8,726 bases of DNA from Clostridia bacterium (GCA_007128555.1 SKXF01000350.1:1-8726), one strand, 5' to 3'; positions 1-6,456 are shown, counted from the stretch's first letter. Notes: generated by a model not told the origin, from the letters alone. Translations and numbers: made by a program.

Positions 1-6
1 TCTCAA
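1..6 (-). CDS. Possible 5' end of a divergent gene (first two codons only)
   Basis: On the minus strand an AGGAGG ribosome-binding site (complement of bases 14-19) is followed after 7 bases by TTG at 6-4 and then AGA at the window edge. The site is a near-perfect Shine-Dalgarno with ideal spacing, so a gene transcribed leftwards may start here. Only two codons are visible and no product can be named. If real, bases 7-236 are a shared divergent promoter region with the amidohydrolase gene. The purine-rich match could also be chance. Confidence 0.3.
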
Positions 7-36
7 GGCTATTCCTCCTCCAGGGATGAAATCTGC

Positions 37-70
37 TGAACGGACAAGATCTGCGATATTTATCCGTTCA
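37..70. promoter_or_regulatory. Inverted repeat, candidate operator upstream of the amidohydrolase
   Basis: TGAACGGA at 37-44 and TCCGTTCA at 63-70 are perfect 8-bp reverse complements separated by 18 bases. They lie about 170 bases upstream of the amidohydrolase start and just upstream of the possible divergent start at the left edge. The repeat could be a two-half-site operator or an RNA hairpin in the leftward leader. I could not identify convincing -35/-10 boxes for the amidohydrolase in 1-236, and apart from this repeat I see nothing strong in that stretch. Confidence 0.35.
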
Positions 71-236
71 TTCCTTGTTTACCACGTTCTCCCCAACCAT
101 CCCCAATCCTGCCAGGACAGGAAGATAGAAGAATCACGGAGTACATTGGAAGGACGAGCATAGTCTTCGGTGGTAGAAGCCCCCCAGGAGGAATACATCT
201 GAAACATGACGGCAGGGCACCGCCAGGGAGGGGCCC

Positions 237-1841
237 ATGATGGCCAGACTGCAAATGCGATATCTGCTCATCGCCAGCACCGTGATGCTGTGTGCCGGTG
301 GGGCAGCCGCCCTTTGGTCCAACATGCTCGGCACGTCTCCAGGCGCTGAAGTTGGCGAGGCAGATCCTCTTGCAGGCATCATCCTTGCCGGAGGCACCAT
401 AGTTGACGGAACCGGATCGGACCCCTTCGTCGCCGACGTGGTGATACGCGGAGAGAAGATCGTTTTCATCGGTGATGTTTCCAGGGAAGACCCCGGGGTC
501 CGCATCGACTGCTCAGGTCTGCTGGTAACTCCAGGATTCATCAACAGCCACTCCCACACCTACGAGGTGATCTTCGACCATCCAGGAGCCGGGTCGGCCC
601 TCCTGCAGGGAATCACCACCGAGATCGGTGGAGTGGACGGCAGATCTCCCTGGCCGCTGAGGGAGCATTTCCAGCGGGTGGCCGCCCTCCCGCCCGGGGT
701 CAACTACGGGATGCTGGTTGGCGCGGGTACGATCCGTTCCCATGTCATGGGCTGGGGACCGGGTGACCCCTCTGGGGCTCAACTTGAGACGATGCAGGCC
801 ATGGTGAGGATGGCCATGACCGATGGAGCCCTGGGCCTGTCCACGGGGCTCGAATATCTCCCCGGCATCTACACCTCGACCGGGGAACTCGCTTCCCTGG
901 CCCAGGCGGCATCTGAACTCGATGGCGTATACATCACCCACCTCCGCAGCGAGGCAGTCGACATCCTATCGGCCCTGCACGAGGCGATACAGATCGGCGA
1001 GCAGGCAAAAATCTCGGTGGGCATATCCCATCTCAAAGTGGTAGGAGAGGCCAACTGGCACCTGCAGAACGAGGTCCTGGCCCTCCTGGATGAAGCCCGG
1101 GAGAGGGCACGATCCGAGGGCAGAGAGATATGGTGCGACGTCTACCCCTACCTGGCCCCCGACTACGGCATTAACGTCCCCCTGGCCGAAGCCGTCGGAC
1201 AGCATGATGCCCACATGATCGTCCCAAAACTTCACGCGTGGCAGCCACCCTATTATCCGCCCATCAGTGGGGAGGATTCGGACCCTTTGCACCAGGAAAA
1301 TACCCTGGCCCAGCTCGCCGAGCACCATCACCTCTCTCCCGCCGGCATGGCCAGGGTGCTATTGCATGGGGATCCCGATGCCAGGGCCCAGGTGAGCCTG
1401 GTCGACCGACAGAATCTCGACAGGGTCATCAGCTGGTCCGGAGCGGTGATCGCAAACGACGCCTCTGCCCGGGATCCGTCGGCGGATCCCATCTCAGACA
1501 CGACTCGGCATCCCCGGGCCTACGGCAGCTTCGCCCGGGTACTGGCACACTACGTGGGAGAGGGAGCCCTGACCCTACCCGAGGCCGTATCCAGGATGAC
1601 CGGGATGCCCGCTGCCCTCCTGGGCCTCGATCGCCGGGGACTCGTGCAGGAGGGCTTCTTCGCAGACATCACCGTCCTGGATCCGGGTGCCATAACAGAT
1701 ACCGCCACCTACACCCACCCCGTCTCCTATCCCGAGGGCATCGTCCACGTGATGGTCAACGGGCAGCTCGCCGTCCGGGAAGGGGAACTGGACCCCCGGA
1801 TCCGTGCCGGCCAGGTCCTACGGCGCCCGACTTCCGAGTGA
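237..1841 (+). CDS. Exported D-aminoacylase / N-acyl-D-amino-acid deacylase-like amidohydrolase
   Basis: A 534-residue amidohydrolase-superfamily protein. Family members hydrolyse the amide bond of N-acyl-D-amino acids using zinc in a TIM barrel. The N-terminus has a basic stretch and a hydrophobic segment (about residues 8-26), a signal peptide or membrane anchor, so the enzyme probably acts outside the cytoplasm. A beta-sandwich start (about 48-98, with GTIVDGTG) leads into HSH at 105-107. Other likely metal ligands are His235 (ITHLRSE), His265 (ISHLK) and Asp408 (IAND). The end of the barrel shows PRAYGSF, LTLPEAVSRMTG and FADITVLDP, all typical of D-aminoacylases. The position that is Cys in the usual GNCG segment appears to be Asp134 here. 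The start is set by an in-frame stop at 207-209 and by GGAGG at 227-231. ATG at 237 and ATG at 240 are both possible. G+C is high compared with the genes to the right. Family assignment is firm; exact substrate is not known. Confidence 0.88.
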   Translation: MMARLQMRYLLIASTVMLCAGGAAALWSNMLGTSPGAEVGEADPLAGIILAGGTIVDGTGSDPFVADVVIRGEKIVFIGDVSREDPGVRIDCSGLLVTPGFINSHSHTYEVIFDHPGAGSALLQGITTEIGGVDGRSPWPLREHFQRVAALPPGVNYGMLVGAGTIRSHVMGWGPGDPSGAQLETMQAMVRMAMTDGALGLSTGLEYLPGIYTSTGELASLAQAASELDGVYITHLRSEAVDILSALHEAIQIGEQAKISVGISHLKVVGEANWHLQNEVLALLDEARERARSEGREIWCDVYPYLAPDYGINVPLAEAVGQHDAHMIVPKLHAWQPPYYPPISGEDSDPLHQENTLAQLAEHHHLSPAGMARVLLHGDPDARAQVSLVDRQNLDRVISWSGAVIANDASARDPSADPISDTTRHPRAYGSFARVLAHYVGEGALTLPEAVSRMTGMPAALLGLDRRGLVQEGFFADITVLDPGAITDTATYTHPVSYPEGIVHVMVNGQLAVREGELDPRIRAGQVLRRPTSE

Positions 1842-1887
1842 GTCAACCCTGGCCGACAGTCCATCCCACCAGGCCACCGGTTGCAGA

Positions 1888-1907
1888 GCCGGGTTTCTTG
1901 CCCCGGC
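1888..1907 (+). terminator. GC-rich hairpin after the amidohydrolase, weak terminator candidate
   Basis: GCCGGG at 1888-1893 pairs perfectly with CCCGGC at 1902-1907 across an 8-base loop, about 47 bases after the stop codon. There is no T-run after the stem, so it is not a textbook intrinsic terminator. It may slow polymerase or protect the 3' end, or be chance in GC-rich DNA. Confidence 0.3.
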
Positions 1908-1921
1908 AAATGCTCCCGGTC

Positions 1922-2083
1922 TCAAAACCCGTACAGCGCTGATCGTTCATCAGGCAGTTGATGATCATCGCCTCGACTCGTTGTCCAGGAGACAACTCAC
2001 AGCGTGTCTCATCCCATTCCATCATGTGATTTATGGTTTGGGCAGGCCAATGTCTCGGGACCGCTTATGTAGTCCTCCGTCAT
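1922..2083 (-). pseudogene. Decayed N-terminal fragment of an IS1634/DUF4277-like transposase
   Basis: On the minus strand an ATG at 2083 follows a purine-rich GAGGGGGG site 6 bases upstream and encodes MTEDYISGPETLA, then hits a stop. After a frame change the reading continues as EWDETRCELSPGQRVEAMII, closely resembling the WDxxxCxLSPGxRxxALIxN signature in the N-terminal DUF4277 domain of IS1634-type transposases. A second frame change gives RSALYGF, matching the usual R-x-P-L-Y-x-V segment, before a stop at 1924-1922. Three pieces in the expected order but in three frames indicate a pseudogene. The catalytic DDE part is missing, and no terminal inverted repeats could be delimited. The family match is from memory of the signature, so the assignment is moderate. 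Confidence 0.5.
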
Positions 2084-2167
2084 GGGTATCCCCCCTCTTG
2101 AAGCCGGATCGAATGCGAAGCGTGGTGGGCGCTGCGTAACACCACCAAAGACCCCGGACACATCGAA

Positions 2168-2188
2168 CCTATCGCTGAAGTCGATAGG
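2168..2188. repeat. Perfect 7-bp inverted repeat
   Basis: CCTATCG at 2168-2174 and CGATAGG at 2182-2188 are exact reverse complements with a 7-base loop. No T-run follows on either strand. It lies upstream of the transposase relic (in relic orientation), so it may belong to the end of the old insertion sequence, or be an operator. Function unknown. Confidence 0.4.
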
Positions 2189-2346
2189 AGTGAGCAATAA
2201 CCCGCTCGAGATGGAGGAATATACCACAGATATCACCATGAGCATTACTTGAGGCTTAGGGGGCACGATCGATGACCCTCCGGCAGCCATCTCGCCTGCG
2301 CAAAACTCGCAACTGCAACAGCGCAAACGCCTCTTGCTGAGTCTAC

Positions 2347-2376
2347 TTGACACGGATCTTCCATCCCTGCTACCCT
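2347..2376 (+). promoter_or_regulatory. Sigma-70-type promoter for the enolase-superfamily gene
   Basis: A perfect -35 box TTGACA at 2347-2352 is followed, after an 18-base spacer, by TACCCT at 2371-2376. That is a poor -10 box, but it keeps the key A at position 2 and T at position 6. TG at 2368-2369 makes it an extended -10 (TGnTA). Transcription would begin near 2383, giving a leader of roughly 95 bases before the GTG start. Confidence 0.5.
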
Positions 2377-2390
2377 CGGTTTGTAACATA

Positions 2391-2444
2391 TTTCCTCTCG
2401 GGGAGGAAAGACTATCTGTCTTGTCACGTTACCTCACGTGGTAA
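2391..2444 (+). promoter_or_regulatory. Structured leader: hairpin plus repeated TCACGT
   Basis: Just inside the predicted transcript, TTTCCTC at 2391-2397 pairs exactly with GAGGAAA at 2403-2409 over a 5-base loop. Next come two copies of TCACGT, at 2424-2429 and 2434-2439, offset by 10 bases (one helical turn), and an overlapping inverted repeat TTACC (2429-2433) / GGTAA (2440-2444). These could be a regulator site or an RNA element controlling the downstream gene. No known riboswitch class is recognised. Confidence 0.35.
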
Positions 2445-2476
2445 TCATACTCGTTTGAGGGTAAGGGGGATTAGCA

Positions 2477-3580
2477 GTGAGAATTTGTGCAGTCGAGGTC
2501 ATCCCATATGGGATACCTATCGATGGATTTGCTGACGCTTATGCGTCGTTTGCGACTTCCAATGCTGTCATTGTCAAACTCCGTGCGCAAAACGGTGTAG
2601 AAGGCATTGGCGAAGCATGTGCTTGGGAACCTGAATTCTATGGAGAAACACTTGAATCCATATCATCCACGATCACCAACTACCTCGAGGCTGGTATTTT
2701 GGGAAGGGATCCGTTTGATATCGATCCCATCATGGCTTGGGTCGATTCAAAGCTGGCGAAGGTGACCTGCGTAAAAGAGGGAATCAACCTGGCCCTGTAC
2801 GATCTCGTGGGTAAGTTGCTTGGCGTGCCTGTGTCGACACTTCTCGGCGGTCGCTTCCGCGAATCGATCCCAGTTGCTGCAGAGATCGGTGTTGATACCC
2901 CGGAGACCATGGCACAGAACGCACTACGATTAGTAGAAAGAGGCTTTCGGGTAATCAAGATCAAGGGCTCACCGGACATGACTACGGATATCCCCCGGAT
3001 CCGCGGTATTCGCGAGGCGGTGGGCCCCGACATTCTGCTCCGGTTGGATCCCAATGCGGCGTGGACGACGCCGGGCACGCTCCGCGTCATGCAGGCAGTT
3101 GAGGACTGCGACCTCGAACTCCTGGAGCAACCAATCCCGGGCTGGGACCTCAAGGGAATGGCCCGTATACGACAGGCGATCGATGTTCCGTTGATGGCAG
3201 ATGAGGGAATCTGGACTCCTCAGGATGTGGTCAAACTGAGCGAGGAGGGTTCCGCAGACATCATCAATATCAAAATTGCGAAGTCCGCGGGGTTGTCCCT
3301 AGCCAAACGGATCGAGGCGGTCGCCGAAGCCGTCGGCATGCCCTGCATTATCGGCACGGAGATCGAACCCGGAATGTCTCTCATTGCTAAACTCCATCTT
3401 GCGAGCTCGCTCAGGCAACACCCCTACGCTTCTGAATTTACCGAGCTCTCTTTGCTGAAAGCCAATGTTCTTGATTACGACGTCAAAATTGTAAACGGAG
3501 AAGTTGCCGTACCCGACGGACCGGGGTTTGGTGTTAATCTCGATGAGAGAGTATTGCAGCAGTATCGCCTGAAGATCTAG
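2477..3580 (+). CDS. Enolase-superfamily protein, muconate-lactonizing/epimerase type
   Basis: A 367-residue mandelate racemase/muconate lactonizing enzyme family protein, full length for the family. Such enzymes abstract a proton alpha to a carboxylate using barrel lysines and Mg2+, giving racemases, epimerases, cycloisomerases or OSBS-like enzymes. The N-terminal capping domain covers about residues 1-125. The barrel shows the KxK pair Lys161/Lys163, metal ligands Asp191 (LDPNAAW), Glu217 (EQPIP) and Asp242 (ADEG), and a second catalytic lysine at Lys266 (INIKIAKSAG). That is the MLE-subgroup pattern. The segment after the barrel reads GTEIEPG and ASEFTELSLL rather than the DxD motif of L-Ala-D/L-Glu dipeptide epimerases, so the substrate is uncertain. 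Start is GTG; AAGGGGGA at 2463-2470 serves as a modest ribosome-binding site 7 bases away, and MRICAVEVIPYGIP is a typical family N-terminus. No signal peptide: cytoplasmic. It has its own promoter and faces the peptidase gene convergently. Confidence 0.87.
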   Translation: MRICAVEVIPYGIPIDGFADAYASFATSNAVIVKLRAQNGVEGIGEACAWEPEFYGETLESISSTITNYLEAGILGRDPFDIDPIMAWVDSKLAKVTCVKEGINLALYDLVGKLLGVPVSTLLGGRFRESIPVAAEIGVDTPETMAQNALRLVERGFRVIKIKGSPDMTTDIPRIRGIREAVGPDILLRLDPNAAWTTPGTLRVMQAVEDCDLELLEQPIPGWDLKGMARIRQAIDVPLMADEGIWTPQDVVKLSEEGSADIINIKIAKSAGLSLAKRIEAVAEAVGMPCIIGTEIEPGMSLIAKLHLASSLRQHPYASEFTELSLLKANVLDYDVKIVNGEVAVPDGPGFGVNLDERVLQQYRLKI

Positions 3581-3688
3581 ACCGAGTTTTCATGGTAAAG
3601 GTCAGAGGAGTCTCAACACAATGGGGTTACTCAATGATTTTCAGGCTCTTCGCCAATCGAGTTGATGCAGAATAGATTGCACGAGCCT

Positions 3689-3750
3689 GCTCCAGGCGCT
3701 GCCTGGTGGGAGCGGGAGATGGGTCTTTCTCTTGTGCTCCCAGCTCCCAC
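3689..3750. terminator. Overlapping hairpins between convergent genes, possible bidirectional terminator
   Basis: GTGGGAGCGGGAG at 3706-3718 pairs with CTCCCAGCTCCCAC at 3737-3750 with a single bulged A (3742) around an 18-base loop, a long GC-rich stem. A second hairpin, CCAGGC/GCCTGG at 3692-3697 and 3701-3706 with a 3-base loop, abuts it. An alternative pairing of GCTCC (3689-3693) with GGAGC (3709-3713) would compete with the long stem. There is no T-run on either side, so efficient intrinsic termination is not assured, but the position between two converging genes fits a transcription barrier or 3'-end protection. Confidence 0.45.
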
Positions 3751-3855
3751 TCGCATTGGCATAGAAACGACACCGGACACCGTCATTTGCCTCAAAGTGC
3801 ACACATCACCACGCCAATAAAGTACAGGCTTTCTCTCAAGAACCCCTGCGAGTCT

Positions 3856-6168
3856 TCACCATGGGTTCTGGCTGAAGGTACGGAACTTGTATTCCTTTGG
3901 GGGAGTCCGGTCCTGCAAGTGTCGAACAAAGTACTCCCATCTCTTCCGTGTGATATATGGATCACTTCCAGATCGGTGTATCCCATTAGGCAAAATGAAC
4001 AAATCGAAGTCCTTGTTGGCTTTGACCAGAGCATCAACAACCTTCAACGTTGAAGCAATGTGGACATTCTCGTCCATATCACCGTGCATCAACAGCAGCT
4101 TCCCCTTAAGATTCTTCGCCATGGTGACATTAGACTGCTCATCATAGTGGTCCCCTACGGGGAGACCCATGTACCGTTCTACCCACGTCGCTTTGTCCAT
4201 GCGATGGTCGTGATTTCCGGCCCAAGAAACGGCTACCTTGTAGAAGTCGGGGTAAGCTAGCAATGCCTGTGTACTTGAGTATCCGCCCGCTGAGCCGCCG
4301 TAAATCCCAACCCGATCCAGATCCAGGCACGGGTACTGATCTTTCAGTTGGTGCATTGCCGCGATATGATCCGCCAATCCGGCATCGGCCAGGTTCCTGT
4401 AGGAGAAGCTACGATAGCGGTTAGAACGATAAGGCATTCCGAGCCCATCGACATTAACAACGATAAACCCAAGTTCTGCAAGAGCCTGATCCTGCCAAAA
4501 CTGGGGACCTCTTTCACCTCCTGCAAATCTCACCGGAGCTCTATTGGTGTGGGGACCCGCGTAGATACCATCGATCACCGGGTATGTCTTCTCCTCATCA
4601 AAATCGGTGGGAAAGATCATCACACCATAGATGTCAGTCTTTCCGTCTCGAGCCTTGGCCATAAAACGAACAGGAGGACGCCAACCCATGCTCTTCAATC
4701 TGCTGATATCGGCCTCCTCCAACACCTGCTCAGACGACCCATCAACCTGCCTGAACACACTGACCGGTGCCAGGTCTACCCGCGAGTAGGTATCAACGTA
4801 ACACTCACCAGAGGGCGAGACGTTGATCTCATGATCAGCATCCTCAGGAGTGAGCAACTCCTCTCGTCCACCGTCCAGCGAGATCCTGTACAGATGGCGG
4901 TAGTAAGGATCCTTACCCGGCTCTCTACCCGAGGCTGTGAAATACACCATTCTTTCTTGCTCGTCGATGTGATGGATCTCTCGCACCACCCACGAACCGG
5001 CGGTGACCTGTCGCTTGAGCTCACCGCTGCAAGAATCGTACAGATAGAGGTGCCCCCATCCATCACGGTACGAGTACCAGAGAACCTCAGAGGTGTCCTC
5101 GAGCACCATCCACTCCTTTACATCAACACCTCCTTGACCGTAACCGGGTCCCACGTCGATACCTGTATCCGCCGTCTCTTCCACCAGCAACTGTCCATCC
5201 CCCGTATCCGGATCTACCCGGAACAGGCGTACGGACTGGTATCCCCGCTCCCTTCTCAAGGCGTATAGTTGCTTTCCATCATTGCTCCACCATAGCGTCT
5301 GCATTCTCGGTGGACCGTAATAGACGCTGGGAGCGGGCGGAAGGTTGATCTCTGTCTTTTTGCCAGTCTGCGCGTCAAATATGTAGTAACTGCTCATGGC
5401 AGTGTTCTCATCGCCGGGAAGAGGATAGACATAAGAGTAGATCCTGGGTCGCATGGTCCCGTCGGTGGGGACGGACTGGACCAGTTCAAGGGTCTCAGCA
5501 GACTGTTGGTCAATCTGATAGGTCACGAATCTCGACGAATCGGGAGACCATTGCACATCGGGTTCCTCGAAGCCTCCCTGTTCATCCAGTCCCGCCACCA
5601 CGATGGGTGAAGGCAGGGGTGTTGCATAAGCAGTGTTCTCTTCCCCGTCCTGAGTAATCTGAATCTTCTCATCCGAGTTCATGTTTCTTACATACAGGTT
5701 GTGCTCCTCAAGACCCACTGCCCATTGCTCATCCGGAGAGAGGATCTCCTCACCATCCTCCTTGCTTACGCAATCGACCCGCGTACATGCATACGTCTTC
5801 AGATCACAACACCACCGGGTCCCGTTCACTTCAAACTCTATAGCGCCCTGCTCAGAGTTGAAATCGAAGGTATCAAATGGCAGATCCACCGCAGTAAAAA
5901 ACTCATCAGTCACCTGAGAGAGCTGTACCGCTAGTCGCTCGTGGTCAAAAGCAGACTCAACCGTTCCAGCACACGGGTCAACCAACTTAAAACCGTGACC
6001 ATCCAGCGTTCGATCCCTGTACCAAAACCTATTCCCATCATTCATCCACTCGGGCTGCACCTGGTCATGAGCGACCAAGTTCGGAGCAGTGTCCGGCAGG
6101 AACCGCTCTGCCCTGGCAAACGCCTCGGCGGCCACGCTCTGACATTCTTCACAACTGCTCATATGCAC
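3856..6168 (-). CDS. S9-family serine peptidase, dipeptidyl-peptidase-IV-like
   Basis: A protein of about 770 residues with an N-terminal beta-propeller (DPPIV_N type, about residues 50-500) and a C-terminal alpha/beta-hydrolase peptidase domain. Propeller marks include QWSPDSSRF near 206 and YRDGWGHLYLYD near 367-378. The catalytic triad is visible: Ser626 in YGGSAGGY, Asp699 in HGDMDENV, His731 in NGIHR. The family removes N-terminal dipeptides or similar short units from peptides. The DWxYEEE substrate-anchoring motif of classical DPP-IV is not evident; FEE stands near the equivalent place, so specificity is uncertain. I chose GTG at 6168 because AAGGAG lies 6 bases upstream (6175-6180). 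ATG at 6162 and TTG at 6201 are alternatives with poorer spacing or no ribosome-binding site. No signal peptide follows any of these starts, so it looks cytoplasmic, unlike most relatives. The N-terminal region is cysteine-rich (a CEEC and a CC). It lies downstream of the binding-protein gene on the same strand. Confidence 0.87.
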   Translation of the reverse strand: MHMSSCEECQSVAAEAFARAERFLPDTAPNLVAHDQVQPEWMNDGNRFWYRDRTLDGHGFKLVDPCAGTVESAFDHERLAVQLSQVTDEFFTAVDLPFDTFDFNSEQGAIEFEVNGTRWCCDLKTYACTRVDCVSKEDGEEILSPDEQWAVGLEEHNLYVRNMNSDEKIQITQDGEENTAYATPLPSPIVVAGLDEQGGFEEPDVQWSPDSSRFVTYQIDQQSAETLELVQSVPTDGTMRPRIYSYVYPLPGDENTAMSSYYIFDAQTGKKTEINLPPAPSVYYGPPRMQTLWWSNDGKQLYALRRERGYQSVRLFRVDPDTGDGQLLVEETADTGIDVGPGYGQGGVDVKEWMVLEDTSEVLWYSYRDGWGHLYLYDSCSGELKRQVTAGSWVVREIHHIDEQERMVYFTASGREPGKDPYYRHLYRISLDGGREELLTPEDADHEINVSPSGECYVDTYSRVDLAPVSVFRQVDGSSEQVLEEADISRLKSMGWRPPVRFMAKARDGKTDIYGVMIFPTDFDEEKTYPVIDGIYAGPHTNRAPVRFAGGERGPQFWQDQALAELGFIVVNVDGLGMPYRSNRYRSFSYRNLADAGLADHIAAMHQLKDQYPCLDLDRVGIYGGSAGGYSSTQALLAYPDFYKVAVSWAGNHDHRMDKATWVERYMGLPVGDHYDEQSNVTMAKNLKGKLLLMHGDMDENVHIASTLKVVDALVKANKDFDLFILPNGIHRSGSDPYITRKRWEYFVRHLQDRTPPKEYKFRTFSQNPW

Positions 6169-6367
6169 GTAGAACTCCTTCCAAGAATAGCAACCCCTCA
6201 AGAATGCTATGGCGAGTAGAACTGGCGCGTTTGAGTTTCCTCTCGCTACCTGTTCTCAGTAAGACGCACGGCCCGATACTTACAAGTTCCTCATCTTCTG
6301 CGGATTCTCCTCAGGCAGTATCCCATCCTGGCTCAATCGGCTCCGTTTGAATCTCGATCTCGATGGA

Positions 6368-6391
6368 GTTATTGACGTGATGCTCAATAAC
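6368..6391. repeat. Perfect 8-bp inverted repeat upstream of the peptidase gene
   Basis: GTTATTGA at 6368-6375 and TCAATAAC at 6384-6391 are exact reverse complements with 8 bases between. The AT-rich arms and position, about 200 bases upstream of the peptidase start and 66 bases past the binding-protein stop, suit a repressor operator or an intercistronic hairpin. TCAATAAC also occurs singly at 8169-8176. I could not find a convincing promoter next to it. Confidence 0.4.
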
Positions 6392-6403
6392 CTGGCAGTC
6401 GAA

Positions 6404-6434
6404 GGGAGTGGACACAGCACTGGTGCCCACTCCC
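6404..6434 (-). terminator. Intercistronic hairpin after the solute-binding-protein gene
   Basis: On the minus strand a perfect 8-bp stem, GGGAGTGG/CCACTCCC (arms at 6427-6434 and 6404-6411), starts about 22 bases after the stop codon. The loop region can pair further (GCA/TGC). No T-run follows. Such stems after binding-protein genes often stabilise the upstream message or partly terminate transcription, so the binding protein is made in excess over downstream products; here that role is inferred. Confidence 0.45.
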
Positions 6435-6456
6435 CGGAATTACCGTACGGTGGCCT

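Larger units (their letters stand above)
1842..2476. other. 635-base gene-poor gap with transposase relic, hairpins and a promoter
   Basis: No intact gene is convincing here. The left third carries a hairpin after the amidohydrolase stop and a decayed transposase N-terminus on the minus strand. The middle has inverted repeats: GTGGTG/CACCAC at 2122-2127 and 2140-2145, and a 7-bp stem at 2168-2188. GCGCAAA occurs at 2298-2304 and again at 2321-2327, just upstream of the promoter. The right end holds a sigma-70-type promoter and a structured leader for the enolase-superfamily gene. The separate entries describe each piece. Confidence 0.6.

Noticed and set aside
26..163. 45-codon plus-strand frame starting at ATG 26
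   Set aside because: Only a weak GGG upstream, runs through the inverted repeat, and the product is unremarkable.
206..349. 47-codon frame starting at ATG 206 behind an AGGAGG at 186-191
   Set aside because: Spacing of 14 bases is too long, it overlaps the amidohydrolase start out of frame, and the His/Arg-rich product resembles nothing known. A leader peptide cannot be fully excluded.
1238..1942. 234-codon open frame on the plus strand overlapping the amidohydrolase
   Set aside because: A high-G+C shadow frame rich in Pro, Arg and Gly; the overlapping amidohydrolase frame carries the conserved motifs.
2009..2389. 126-codon minus-strand frame
   Set aside because: Only its C-terminal end (from ATG 2083) resembles the transposase relic; the rest covers promoter and repeat sequence in the opposite direction and looks like chance openness.
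3621..3665. 14-codon frame (MGLLNDFQALRQSS) behind AGAGGAG after the enolase-superfamily gene
   Set aside because: A plausible ribosome-binding site 10 bases upstream, but the frame is too short to support as a gene; it might be the stub of a lost one.
3769..3782. Tandem GACACCG repeat
   Set aside because: Two 7-base copies only; too short to interpret.
4348..5268. 306-codon open frame on the plus strand
   Set aside because: It lies wholly antisense to the S9 peptidase, whose domains and catalytic triad are unmistakable, and its translation shows no recognisable family or ribosome-binding site.
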